Of a DNA stretch of 64,000 nucleotides, positions 16,482 to 23,911 are shown one piece after another. The notes under the pieces are model-generated. The model searched no databases. It had not been told where the DNA came from and saw only the letters and a program-made list of their open reading frames with translations. Source of the DNA: JAFAGX01 sp963759875 (GTDB lineage: Bacteria; Acidobacteriota; Terriglobia; Terriglobales; Acidobacteriaceae); the NCBI GenBank assembly GCA_963759875.1, contig CAVXBB010000005.1, positions 248,001 to 312,000 of the forward strand. The letters run 5' to 3'. The translations under genes were made by a program, and so were the position numbers. The first letter of the stretch is position 1, and each line of letters begins with the position of its first letter.

Positions 16482-17205
16482 TTATTGGCAGTTTCTTCGC
16501 GCGGCAGGTTCGAATTGATCGAATTGAGCGTCGCGTTGCGTGGTGAGCTTTCCATCCGGTGTCTTGCCGTACAGGTCCGATCCTGGACAGTAGTAAAGCG
16601 CCGTATGCACATCCTCCCAGACTTGCACCGTGGGATTCCCTGCCATAACGGGAGCGGGCGGGAGCTCCGCCAGACCTGAAAGCGACCAACATACGTTCAG
16701 TGAGGGTGAGGGAGGGCTGGTAAGGCTTATTTTGAGCAACTTGGTTTTGAGCCGTTTGAGAACCGGCGGTCAGGAATGCGGAAAAAAGCAATAAAGCGGC
16801 GGCTGCCACAGCAACGTCGCCACGATGCGTAGTAAACCATCCTTTCCAACTCGGAACCTCTTCTGCTTCTTTTGTGTCGCTGGCGGGCTGCAGAGTGTCG
16901 GAAATAGCTACAGGGCTGGCCATGGTTTCCAGGAATTCCAAGCCAAAACAGAACCCTGAACGATTGCGGATGATCCCGGAGACACTCAATTTGGCCGAGT
17001 TCTGAAAGCGCACTTCCATCAGATCGCCTGGCAGGAGGTCTATACCCCCGTAGAGGGCCATGCCACGCTGGCTTATTTCGCACGCCAGTCCCGGGACGGC
17101 AACTTTCGAGGAATCACCCTCGGCGCAGATGAGCACCGGCAGGCGTACGTGATAACGAGGCCAAAGCCGCGTGTTGAACTCCGTGTTGGCAAGCGCTGTG
17201 GTCAC
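16482..17205 (-). CDS. PilZ domain protein with membrane anchor and Cys-containing C-terminal domain, one frameshift
   Basis: About 240 residues after repair. Residues 15-100 are a PilZ domain: WPRYHVRLPV carries the RxxxR motif, and CEISQRGMALYGG sits at the second motif with Glu where Asp/Asn is usual. Next come a linker, a single membrane helix (VAVAAAALLLFSAFLTAG), and a C-terminal domain reading GNPTVQVWEDVHTALYYCPGSDLYGKTP ... QFEPAARRNCQ. The reading frame must shift between about 16690 and 16720 to reach that C terminus; without the shift a meaningless Arg-rich tail results. The C-terminal VHTALYYCPGS...YGKT motif is common in acidobacterial surface proteins. It may couple c-di-GMP to a periplasmic event. 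Confidence 0.7.
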
Positions 17206-17263
17206 AACCGCCTCTACTTAAGCCAGTAAGAATGATGGAGGAAGTAAACTGTTCCGATCCACG

Positions 17264-17692
17264 TCAAAGTTGCCAGGGCAACTGTTCCGAACAAGGCTTT
17301 AAGTACTGGCTTTCGGGAGGGCTGTTGCTGGGCGGACGCTGCTCTAAACTTTCAATCCATTGCTGTTCCGATGTCAGCTGTAATGATTCCTGAATAGTGG
17401 CTCCGAGCCGCCGCCGGTCCGTCAAGTCGAGCGAAACGAACCGGAAAGGTTGCAAGTCGCTGGTCAGCGGGGGCAACATTTCTGCCCCACCCAGGATGGA
17501 TCCCGTACGCGTCAAAAACATCAGCTTTACTTGCGATCCTTGACTCAGTGGGCTGCCAAGCGAAAGCAGGCCGCCAGTGAGAGAGACCACGTGAAGAGTG
17601 CCTGAGGTGCGCTGGCCGTCCTGGAAGCGAAGCACAGCCGGTGTAACCGTATCGAGATAAACGCGTGGTGCACGTTGGGGAAGGCTGCCCAT
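17264..17692 (-). CDS. PilZ-like domain protein, paralogue of the gene at 5822-6235
   Basis: 142 residues. The core PRVYLDTVTPAVLRFQDGQR ... VVSLTGGLLSLGSP ... QVKLMFLTRTGSILGGAEMLPPLTSDLQPFRFVSLD aligns by eye with the 5822-6235 protein. Canonical c-di-GMP residues (RxxxR and D/NxSxxG) are absent. It lies 58 bp upstream of the PilZ-anchor gene on the same strand, so it may be co-expressed with it. Function unknown; a role as a non-binding partner PilZ is an inference. Confidence 0.65.
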   Translation of the reverse strand: MGSLPQRAPRVYLDTVTPAVLRFQDGQRTSGTLHVVSLTGGLLSLGSPLSQGSQVKLMFLTRTGSILGGAEMLPPLTSDLQPFRFVSLDLTDRRRLGATIQESLQLTSEQQWIESLEQRPPSNSPPESQYLKPCSEQLPWQL

Positions 17693-17800
17693 GGCATGAG
17701 AGTATGCGATGGGCTGGTTACTAAATGAAGATTACGGAGGTGCCATTTCGGGACTGATTCTGCGCATGGGCCTCGGTTACGTTACCGCGCAGCTTCGTAC

Positions 17801-18757
17801 TTAGTCTCCGGTCGTTTCTATCAGCGGAAGCTCGTCCACCGGCTCTTTCCGAGTGACCTCGGCGCTGGTCACGAGGATAACTGAAGCGATCACGATGGCG
17901 CTGCCGGCAAGAATGTAAACATCGATGCGCTCGTGCAGCACAAGCCAGCCCAAAAAGACTGCGACCACGGGGTTGACATAAGCGTAGGTGGAAACTTTTG
18001 ACGTGGGAACGTGGCCCAGCAACCAGCTATAAGCGGTATAGCCAATCCACGAGCCGCAGACAATCAGGTAAAACACGGCTCCGAGGCCGCGTCCTGTCCA
18101 GACCACGCTGGAGAAATCGCGCAAAGCAACAGCCACCAGCAGATTCGCCAAACCCGCGGCGACCATCTCCCAGCCCATGGCCGAAAACGGATCTACATCC
18201 GCAGATTTCCATTTCTTGGCCAACACTGACCCCAACGCCCAACTGAACGAGCCACCAATCAAACTGAGCGAAGACCATAAGTCGGTGCGTCCGAAAGGAC
18301 CGGTCACCATGAGTTGTGGCCACAGAAGCACCACCAGGCCGGCAACTCCGAAAGCCAAGCCAAGTTTTCCGCGCGTTGCAATATGGTGATGCCCCAACAA
18401 AAGTCGATCTAGAACCAGAAACCACAGCGGGGTGATTGCAATGATGAGCGCTGCCAGACCCGACGCAATGTGGGTCTCGGCGTAGGAGAGAGTTAGGTTC
18501 CCGCCGAGTAGCAACAGAATGCCGACAACCGCCATTTCACCCAGCTGTCGTGAATTGTAAAAAATCTTTTTGCCGCGCAAGCCGCAAAACGCAACCATGA
18601 AAACGCCGGCTATCAGAAACCGAACGCCGCACATCAGCGCCGGCGGAATCCGCTCGACCGCAATGTCAATGGCCAGGTAAGTGGAACCCCAAAACAGGTA
18701 GACCAGGCCAAAGGCCAAGATCACCGCCAACCGGGTTGGTTGTTGGACTGACCGCAT
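17801..18757 (-). CDS. DMT-superfamily exporter (EamA family)
   Basis: 318 residues with about ten hydrophobic segments arranged as two EamA repeats. The first runs from ILAFGLVYLFWGSTYLAIDIAVERIPP, with the typical GSTYLAI turn; the second includes PVVAVFLGWLVLHERIDVYILAGSAIVIASVILV. These are inner-membrane metabolite exporters related to RhaT/YedA. The substrate is not predictable. Intact and normal length. A second EamA protein is encoded at 21180-22136, but the two are not obviously recent duplicates. Confidence 0.85.
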   Translation of the reverse strand: MRSVQQPTRLAVILAFGLVYLFWGSTYLAIDIAVERIPPALMCGVRFLIAGVFMVAFCGLRGKKIFYNSRQLGEMAVVGILLLLGGNLTLSYAETHIASGLAALIIAITPLWFLVLDRLLLGHHHIATRGKLGLAFGVAGLVVLLWPQLMVTGPFGRTDLWSSLSLIGGSFSWALGSVLAKKWKSADVDPFSAMGWEMVAAGLANLLVAVALRDFSSVVWTGRGLGAVFYLIVCGSWIGYTAYSWLLGHVPTSKVSTYAYVNPVVAVFLGWLVLHERIDVYILAGSAIVIASVILVTSAEVTRKEPVDELPLIETTGD

Positions 18758-18773
18758 AACCGACCGTTTCGAG

Positions 18774-18846
18774 CTCTGTGTTCTCTGTGGTTCTAGTCTT
18801 CTGAAATACCAAATTGAACCAAGGCGTCACCACAGAGCACAGAGAG
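18774..18846. repeat. intergenic inverted repeat, 18-bp arms, 16/18 matched
   Basis: Left arm 18774-18791 (CTCTGTGTTCTCTGTGGT) and right arm 18829-18846 (ACCACAGAGCACAGAGAG) are reverse complements with two mismatches, separated by 37 bp. It sits just upstream of the DMT exporter gene (start 18757, minus). Lack of a U-tract and the position at a 5' end argue against a terminator. It is similar in style to the decayed element at 249-316. Confidence 0.6.
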
Positions 18847-18956
18847 GCTTACGCAGGACTAATTATGAGACATAAACAGCGGGCACGGAGATTCGCTGAT
18901 TAACGGCCCTGAATCTTAAGTGAAAATGCACACCAGTGTTCCCTGTCAATTGGGGG

Positions 18957-18985
18957 TTACCGAGCTACTCACAATGAGCTATACT
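18957..18985 (+). promoter_or_regulatory. possible sigma-70 promoter for the aminotransferase; remainder of a 440-bp gap
   Basis: The 18758-19198 gap between divergent genes holds the inverted repeat above and this candidate promoter: TTACCG (18957), a 17-bp spacer and TATACT (18980). It would leave a leader of about 200 nt to the ATG at 19199. The -35 match is weak. I see no convincing gene in the leader. Confidence 0.3.
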
Positions 18986-19198
18986 GAAAGTGGAATGTGT
19001 TGCGATGCGCTATCAGACCACCAATTCGCATCTGCCCGTGTGCTGGCTGCGTTCTCTCGTATGCCCGCGCCGCTATCGCGCGGTATTGCCTTCCCGACTC
19101 CGCCCCAATCTCTTCGGTAGCGACTAGTTCTCCGATCCTCCTGCACTTAGCTGACTGGAACTCACCGTAGCTCCTGACTACTGCTTTTGGAGGATCCC

Positions 19199-20555
19199 AT
19201 GTCGACCAAGACTTTGATTGGACCCAAGCTCAAGACCGAATCTGCCCGGCCCAAACGCCAAGCGTGTGCTCGCGGGTGACGAGAAATATATTTCGCCTTC
19301 TTATACCCGTTCATATCCCGATGGTGGCGAAACAGCGGACGCGGCATCGTTGTCACCGATGTTGACGGAAACGAGTTTTTTGATTTCTCCGCCGGCATCG
19401 CCGTCGTTTCTACCGGACACTGCCATCCGCACGTGGTTGCTGCCATTCAAAAGCAGGCGGCCGAATTGATTCACATGTCGGGCACGGACTTTTATTACGA
19501 AAATATGGTGACCCTGGCGGAGCGGCTCTCCAAGATTGCTCCCATGCCCGGCCCGCACAGAATTTATTACGGCAATTCCGGCACGGAAGCGATTGAGTGC
19601 GCCTTCAAGCTGGCGCGCTATCACACCAAGCGGCAGAATGTAATCGCGTTCTACGGTGCATTTCATGGACGAACAATGGGCGCGCTCTCGCTCACCGCCT
19701 CCAAGCCGCAGCAGAAGCGCCGTTTCGCCCCACTCGTTCCGGGCGTGACCCATATTCGTTATCCCGATGTGTATCGCGGTTGCAAGCCGGAACGCAGGAT
19801 CCCGAAGGCTTTGCTCTGGTTGTGCCCGCTTTATCGAAGACAAACTGTTCCGGACTACGCTGCCGCCCGAAGAAGTCGCAGCAATTTTCGTCGAGCCGAT
19901 GCAAGGCGAAGGCGGATACGTAGTCGCTCCGACTGTCTTCATGCAGGAGTTGCGGCCGCATCTGCGATCGCCACGGCATTCTGCTGGTGGTTGATGAGGT
20001 GCAAAGCGGAGTCGGCCGCACCGGCAAATGGTGGGCCGTCGAGCACACGGGAGTGCAGCCCGACATCGTTTGCATGGCGAAGGGAATTGCTTCCGGCATG
20101 CCGCTGGGCGTGACCATCGCCAAGGCCGAAATCATGGACTGGGTTCCTGGCTCGCACGCTTCAACCTTTGGAGGCAATCCTGTTTGCATCGCTGCCGCAT
20201 TGGCCACGCTCGACGTAATCGAGCGCGAAGGTTGCTGGAAAACTCAAATGAAGTCGGCAATCACATACTCAAGCGTATGGCGGACTGGCCGAGCAAGCAC
20301 AAACTGGTCGGAGACGTGCGCGGCCGCGGACTGATGATCGGCGTCGAGATCGTCAAGGACAAAAGGACCAAAGAATACGCAGCTGCGGAGCGAGACAGAT
20401 TGTTCGAGTTTGCGTTCGAACGAGGCATTTTGTTCCTGGGTTGCGGACCGAGCACGATCCGCATCGCTCCGCCATTGATTGTGACCAAAGAAGAAGCTGA
20501 TGTAGCTCTGGACGCGTTAGAAGAATCGATTGCAATCGTGGGAAAAAGCGCATAG
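19199..20555 (+). CDS. class III PLP-dependent aminotransferase, seven single-base indels in this sequence
   Basis: Acetylornithine/4-aminobutyrate-type transaminase. The ATG at 19199 follows TGGAGG. Once repaired, the protein reads MSTKTLIGPKLKTE, LPGPNAKRVLAGDEKYISPSYTRSYP, GRGIVVTDVDGNEFFDFSAGIAV, STGHCHPHVVAAI, YYGNSGTEAIECAFKLAR, FHGRTMGALSLT, FVEPMQGEGGYVV, LLVVDEVQSGVGRTGKW, CMAKGIASGMPLG (the Lys forms the PLP Schiff base), STFGGNPVCIAAALATL and GPSTIRIAPPL. Four gains and three losses are needed (for example the extra T in GAATCTG near 19253, the extra C near 19955, the missing T near 20231); the net +1 equals the length excess. Amino donor unknown. Errors in the assembly are the likely cause. 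Confidence 0.85.
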
Positions 20556-20618
20556 TCGTCCACGCGCCTTCTAAACCAAACAGCTTTTCTGCGCCCACAG
20601 CGCGACAGGAGATTGCCG

Positions 20619-21080
20619 ATGTTCCAAGGAACCGTAGATTCCATTTACATTGCGTCCGCCGCAAAGGCGCCCATGCTCCGCGTCGAAACCGTGAGGGCGA
20701 TTACCGGTACAGGTCTGGAAGGTGACCGATACGCGTTGCGAACCGGGACATTCTATAAACCCAAACCCGATTACGAATTAACGCTGATTGAGAGCGAGGC
20801 TATCGAAGCTCTGAAGCGTGATTACGCGATCAGCCTCGAAGCCGGGAATGCCCGGCGCAATGTGGTGACTCGTGGCGTGGCTCTGAATCATCTGGTGGGG
20901 CGCGAATTTCTGATCGGTGAAGTCAGAATTCGCGGCATTCGACTCTGCGAGCCATGCGATCACCTCGAGAACCTGACCGGGCTGCCAGTGATCAAGGGTT
21001 TGCTTCATCGCGGAGGATTACGTGCGCAAATTTTGAGCGATGGCGTGATTCGGAGCGGTGACATATTTGAAACTGCATAG
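20619..21080 (+). CDS. MOSC domain protein
   Basis: 153 residues from the ATG at 20619, behind an AGGAGA ribosome site. MOSC (MOCO sulfurase C-terminal) fold: VRAITGTGLEGDRYAL, ELTLIESEAIEAL, NARRNVVTRGVALNHLVGREFLIGEVRIRGIRLCEPCDHLENLTG, and HRGGLRAQILSDGVIRSGD. The Cys in LCEPCDHL is the conserved sulfur-carrying or molybdenum-ligating residue. Stand-alone MOSC proteins act on thiol adducts or N-hydroxylated compounds using molybdenum cofactor. moaA lies at the far end of this window, but the two are not linked. Confidence 0.85.
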   Translation: MFQGTVDSIYIASAAKAPMLRVETVRAITGTGLEGDRYALRTGTFYKPKPDYELTLIESEAIEALKRDYAISLEAGNARRNVVTRGVALNHLVGREFLIGEVRIRGIRLCEPCDHLENLTGLPVIKGLLHRGGLRAQILSDGVIRSGDIFETA

Positions 21081-21179
21081 CAGAACAACGTGAGCGGTGG
21101 CTGTGCTTGCGAACTGTTTCGCGCGCAGAGCGTGGGAGTTGATCGCACCTGGTGACTATGGCGACTCGAGGACGAAGAA

Positions 21180-22136
21180 TTGATCCGGCAATTCACAATT
21201 CGCACGTTACTTGTCCTCGCTGCCACACTGGTGCTGTGGGCATCGGCTTTCGCGGGAATTCGCGCCGGCCTGCATGCATACTTGCCCGGCCAGCTCGCGG
21301 TTTTGCGGTTTCTGGTGGCGTCGATCACTCTGGCTGTCTACGCAGCTATCGCCCACTTCCGGCATCCTGAATTACGCGACATCCCCGGCCTGACTCTCTG
21401 CGGGATCATCGGCATCACGTTTTACAATCTCGCGCTCAATTACGGAGAAACTCGCGTCAGCGCTGGCGCAGCTAGCCTGCTGATCGCATCGGCGCCAATT
21501 TGGACGGCATTGTTTGCCAGCGCAGCCCTGCATGAACGAATCTCTCTTCGAGGCTGGGTTGGTGTCTTGGTAAGTTTTGCGGGCGTCGCACTCATCGCCA
21601 GCGGCGAAGGGCAGGGCATTCATCTTTCGTTAGAAGCCCTCATCATTCTTGCCGCCGCAATTGCATCTGCTATATACATCGTGCAGCAGAAGCACTTTCT
21701 CAGCCGCTACAGCGCCCTGGAGCTTACGGCTTATTCCATCTGGGCTGGAACTTTGTTCATGCTGCCCTTTGGACGAGGGCTCTTGCACGTTCTGCAAGAC
21801 GCTCCTGCGAGCGCGACAATCGCCGTTATCTATCTTGGAATTTTTCCTGGAGCCTTGGCTTATGTAGGGTGGGCTTACGTTCTATCCCATGGCCCGGCTG
21901 GGCGCATCAGCACGCTTCTTTATCTGGTTCCAGTTCTGGCCATTGGCATCGCCTGGATCTGGCTGGGCGAAGTGCCAAGAATGCTCTCGCTTGTAGGTGG
22001 CGCGATTGCCCTCGGCGGTGTGTTGGTGGTGAACGCGGCACGTGTTGCGGGAGTGCCACGAACCGTTCCATTGGAGCAGAGCGACCCGCCATTTGGCAGT
22101 TCTGAAGTGCTTGGCGGTAATACCATCAGAGAATAA
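21180..22136 (+). CDS. DMT-superfamily exporter (EamA family), second copy
   Basis: 318 residues, start TTG at 21180 (no better in-frame start; a GAGGACGAAG stretch precedes it). Ten hydrophobic segments in two EamA halves: LVLAATLVLWASAFAGIRAGLHAYLPGQLAVLRF with the typical WASAFAGIRAG motif, then a second half ending GRISTLLYLVPVLAIGIAWIWLGEVPRMLSLVGGAIALGGVLVV. An inner-membrane exporter of unknown metabolite. Intact. Confidence 0.85.
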   Translation: MIRQFTIRTLLVLAATLVLWASAFAGIRAGLHAYLPGQLAVLRFLVASITLAVYAAIAHFRHPELRDIPGLTLCGIIGITFYNLALNYGETRVSAGAASLLIASAPIWTALFASAALHERISLRGWVGVLVSFAGVALIASGEGQGIHLSLEALIILAAAIASAIYIVQQKHFLSRYSALELTAYSIWAGTLFMLPFGRGLLHVLQDAPASATIAVIYLGIFPGALAYVGWAYVLSHGPAGRISTLLYLVPVLAIGIAWIWLGEVPRMLSLVGGAIALGGVLVVNAARVAGVPRTVPLEQSDPPFGSSEVLGGNTIRE

Positions 22137-22163
22137 TTTCCGAACTCGAAGGCCGTCCTCCGC

Positions 22164-22177
22164 GTGACATCAGTCAC
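22164..22177. promoter_or_regulatory. CRP/FNR-type palindrome upstream of yraN
   Basis: GTGACATCAGTCAC, i.e. GTGA-N6-TCAC, centred about 46 bp upstream of the YraN start at 22217. It has the same core as the site before hemE. The site could serve yraN-galT. Only the palindrome is seen; the cognate regulator is not in the window. Confidence 0.4.
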
Positions 22178-22216
22178 AGATAGTGAGCGTTTCCGCGGCA
22201 TATGCTGATTCAGTAG

Positions 22217-22666
22217 ATGTCCTCCGGCAGACTCACCCACGCTGCCATCCGAGGCCTTGATTGGCTCGCTGAGCACACCCTTCCTTCCGACAAACATCCG
22301 GAACATCAACGCACCGGAAAACGCGGCGAGGAAGAGGCGTATTTTTTTCTACGCCGCCGCGGGTATGTGATGGTCGCGAGAAATTTTCGTTCCCCGCATT
22401 ATCGCGGCGAGATCGATCTCATTGGATGGGACGAGGACGTTTTGTGTTTCATCGAGGTGAAGACGCGTAGCACTCGCGATGTGAAACCCGCCCAAGCCGC
22501 AGTGGATCGGGATAAGCAGCGCGCAGTTGCCGCGGTTGCCCGCAACTATTTGCGGCATATGGCACTGCCGTGCCAGTGGCGCTTCGATGTGATTTCCGTG
22601 TATTATGAGTCCCGCTTCAGCCGGCCGCAGTTCGAGTTATTTCAGAATGCCTTCCCCGTGGGTTAA
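22217..22666 (+). CDS. YraN/UPF0102 family putative endonuclease
   Basis: 149 residues. The UPF0102 core is present: GKRGEEEAYFFLRRRGYVMVARNFRSPHYRGEIDLIGWDEDVLCFIEVKTRS, where the E-x-D-x12-E-V-K pattern (GEIDLI ... FIEVKTR) is the PD-(D/E)XK-like active site, then DRDKQRAVAAVARNYL and RFDVISVYY. An N-terminal extension of about 35 residues precedes the domain. The biological role of the family is unsettled, with nuclease activity proposed. 44 bp upstream of galT. Confidence 0.85.
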   Translation: MSSGRLTHAAIRGLDWLAEHTLPSDKHPEHQRTGKRGEEEAYFFLRRRGYVMVARNFRSPHYRGEIDLIGWDEDVLCFIEVKTRSTRDVKPAQAAVDRDKQRAVAAVARNYLRHMALPCQWRFDVISVYYESRFSRPQFELFQNAFPVG

Positions 22667-22710
22667 AATTGGATTTCGCCTTGATGCCTCATATTGAAAG
22701 GATTTAATCA

Positions 22711-23751
22711 GTGCCTGAGCTTCGAAAAGACCCTATTGTTGGCCGATGGGTAATTATTTCCACGGACCGGGCCAAGCGGCCCACCGATTTTGCGCGTGAT
22801 GCGGTAAAAATCAAGGGCGGTTTCTGCCCCTTCTGCTATGGAAACGAGAGCAAAACTCCTCCGGAGATCCAGGCCTACCGCCCTAATCCGAATGGCGGAC
22901 CGCCTCCGCAACGCGATGCCCCGGGATGGACAGTCCGCGTAGTTCCCAATAAATTTCCGGCGCTGGGTATCGAGGGCAGTCTGAACCGCCAGGCCGAGGG
23001 CATGTTCGATCGCATGAACGGCATCGGGGCTCATGAAGTCATCATTGAAACTCCCGATCACAGTGCCACGCTCGCGACGCTCCCGCCAAAGCGAATCGAA
23101 GACGTTCTTTGGACATTTCGTGACCGTATTCTTGATTTGAAGAAAGACCGGCGTTTCAAGTTCATTCTGATTTTCAAGAATCACGGAGAAGCTGCCGGCG
23201 CATCCCTTGAGCACGCACATTCTCAATTGATAGCGCTTCCGATGTTGCCGATTTACCTGACCGAGGAAATCGAAGGCGCCAAGCAGTACTACATATACAA
23301 AGAGCGCTGTGTTTTCTGCGACATCATTCGGCAGGAAACTGAGTCAGGCATTCGCGTGGTTGCAGAGAATGAAGACTTTCTGACGCTTGCTCCTTACGCC
23401 CCACGTTTTCCCTTCGAGACGTGGATTCTCCCCAAACAGCATGAGTCCGCTTTTGAGAATTCGTCGTCGCACATGTTTGAGAATCTGGCAAAGGCGATGA
23501 AAAACCTGCTCACTCGTGCTGATCGCGTGCTCGACAATCCTCCTTACAATCTTGTAATTCACACTTCACCCGTGCAGGATCCAACCAATGATCACTACCA
23601 CTGGCACATTGAGTTCATGCCGAAGTTGACCAAGACGGCAGGATTCGAGTGGGGCACCGGCTTCTACATCAATCCAACGCCGCCGGAAGAAGCTGCGAAG
23701 TTTCTGCGCGAAGCAGGCGTAGAAGAACAGATCCCCGCGGCAGTGGGCTAG
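22711..23751 (+). CDS. galT: galactose-1-phosphate uridylyltransferase
   Basis: 346 residues with a GTG start behind AAAGGA. N terminus MPELRKDPIVGRWVIISTDRAKRP, zinc-type FCPFCYGNE, VRVVPNKFPAL, HEVIIETPDH, and the catalytic EHAHSQLIALPMLP (HxHxQ histidine-triad type nucleophile region). The C-terminal half repeats the HIT fold: CVFCDIIRQE, FEDFLTLAPYAPRFPFETWILPKQH and HYHWHIEFMPKL. It transfers UMP between UDP-glucose and galactose-1-phosphate in the Leloir pathway. No galK or galE adjacent. Close relatives lacking galK neighbours sometimes act as nucleotide-sugar phosphorylases. Confidence 0.88.
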   Translation: MPELRKDPIVGRWVIISTDRAKRPTDFARDAVKIKGGFCPFCYGNESKTPPEIQAYRPNPNGGPPPQRDAPGWTVRVVPNKFPALGIEGSLNRQAEGMFDRMNGIGAHEVIIETPDHSATLATLPPKRIEDVLWTFRDRILDLKKDRRFKFILIFKNHGEAAGASLEHAHSQLIALPMLPIYLTEEIEGAKQYYIYKERCVFCDIIRQETESGIRVVAENEDFLTLAPYAPRFPFETWILPKQHESAFENSSSHMFENLAKAMKNLLTRADRVLDNPPYNLVIHTSPVQDPTNDHYHWHIEFMPKLTKTAGFEWGTGFYINPTPPEEAAKFLREAGVEEQIPAAVG

Positions 23752-23911
23752 GTACTCGATCGGATGACCAAAGACGCGGTGCGTGCCGCGCCATTTGCTT
23801 TGTTGTCAATTTTGCTCAATTTCCCCGTTCGACGTTCCAGCGCTCATCTGCGCACGCAAAAACCGAAATAGGCTAGACTTATCCGCTCGCTTTGTTCGGA
23901 GAATTGCTGCC

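Noticed and set aside
19005..19127. A 40-codon reading frame in the leader of the aminotransferase gene, as a leader peptide or attenuator
   Set aside because: Composition is Arg/Leu/Pro-rich with no run of a regulatory amino acid, no ribosome site and no terminator/antiterminator hairpins. It looks like chance.
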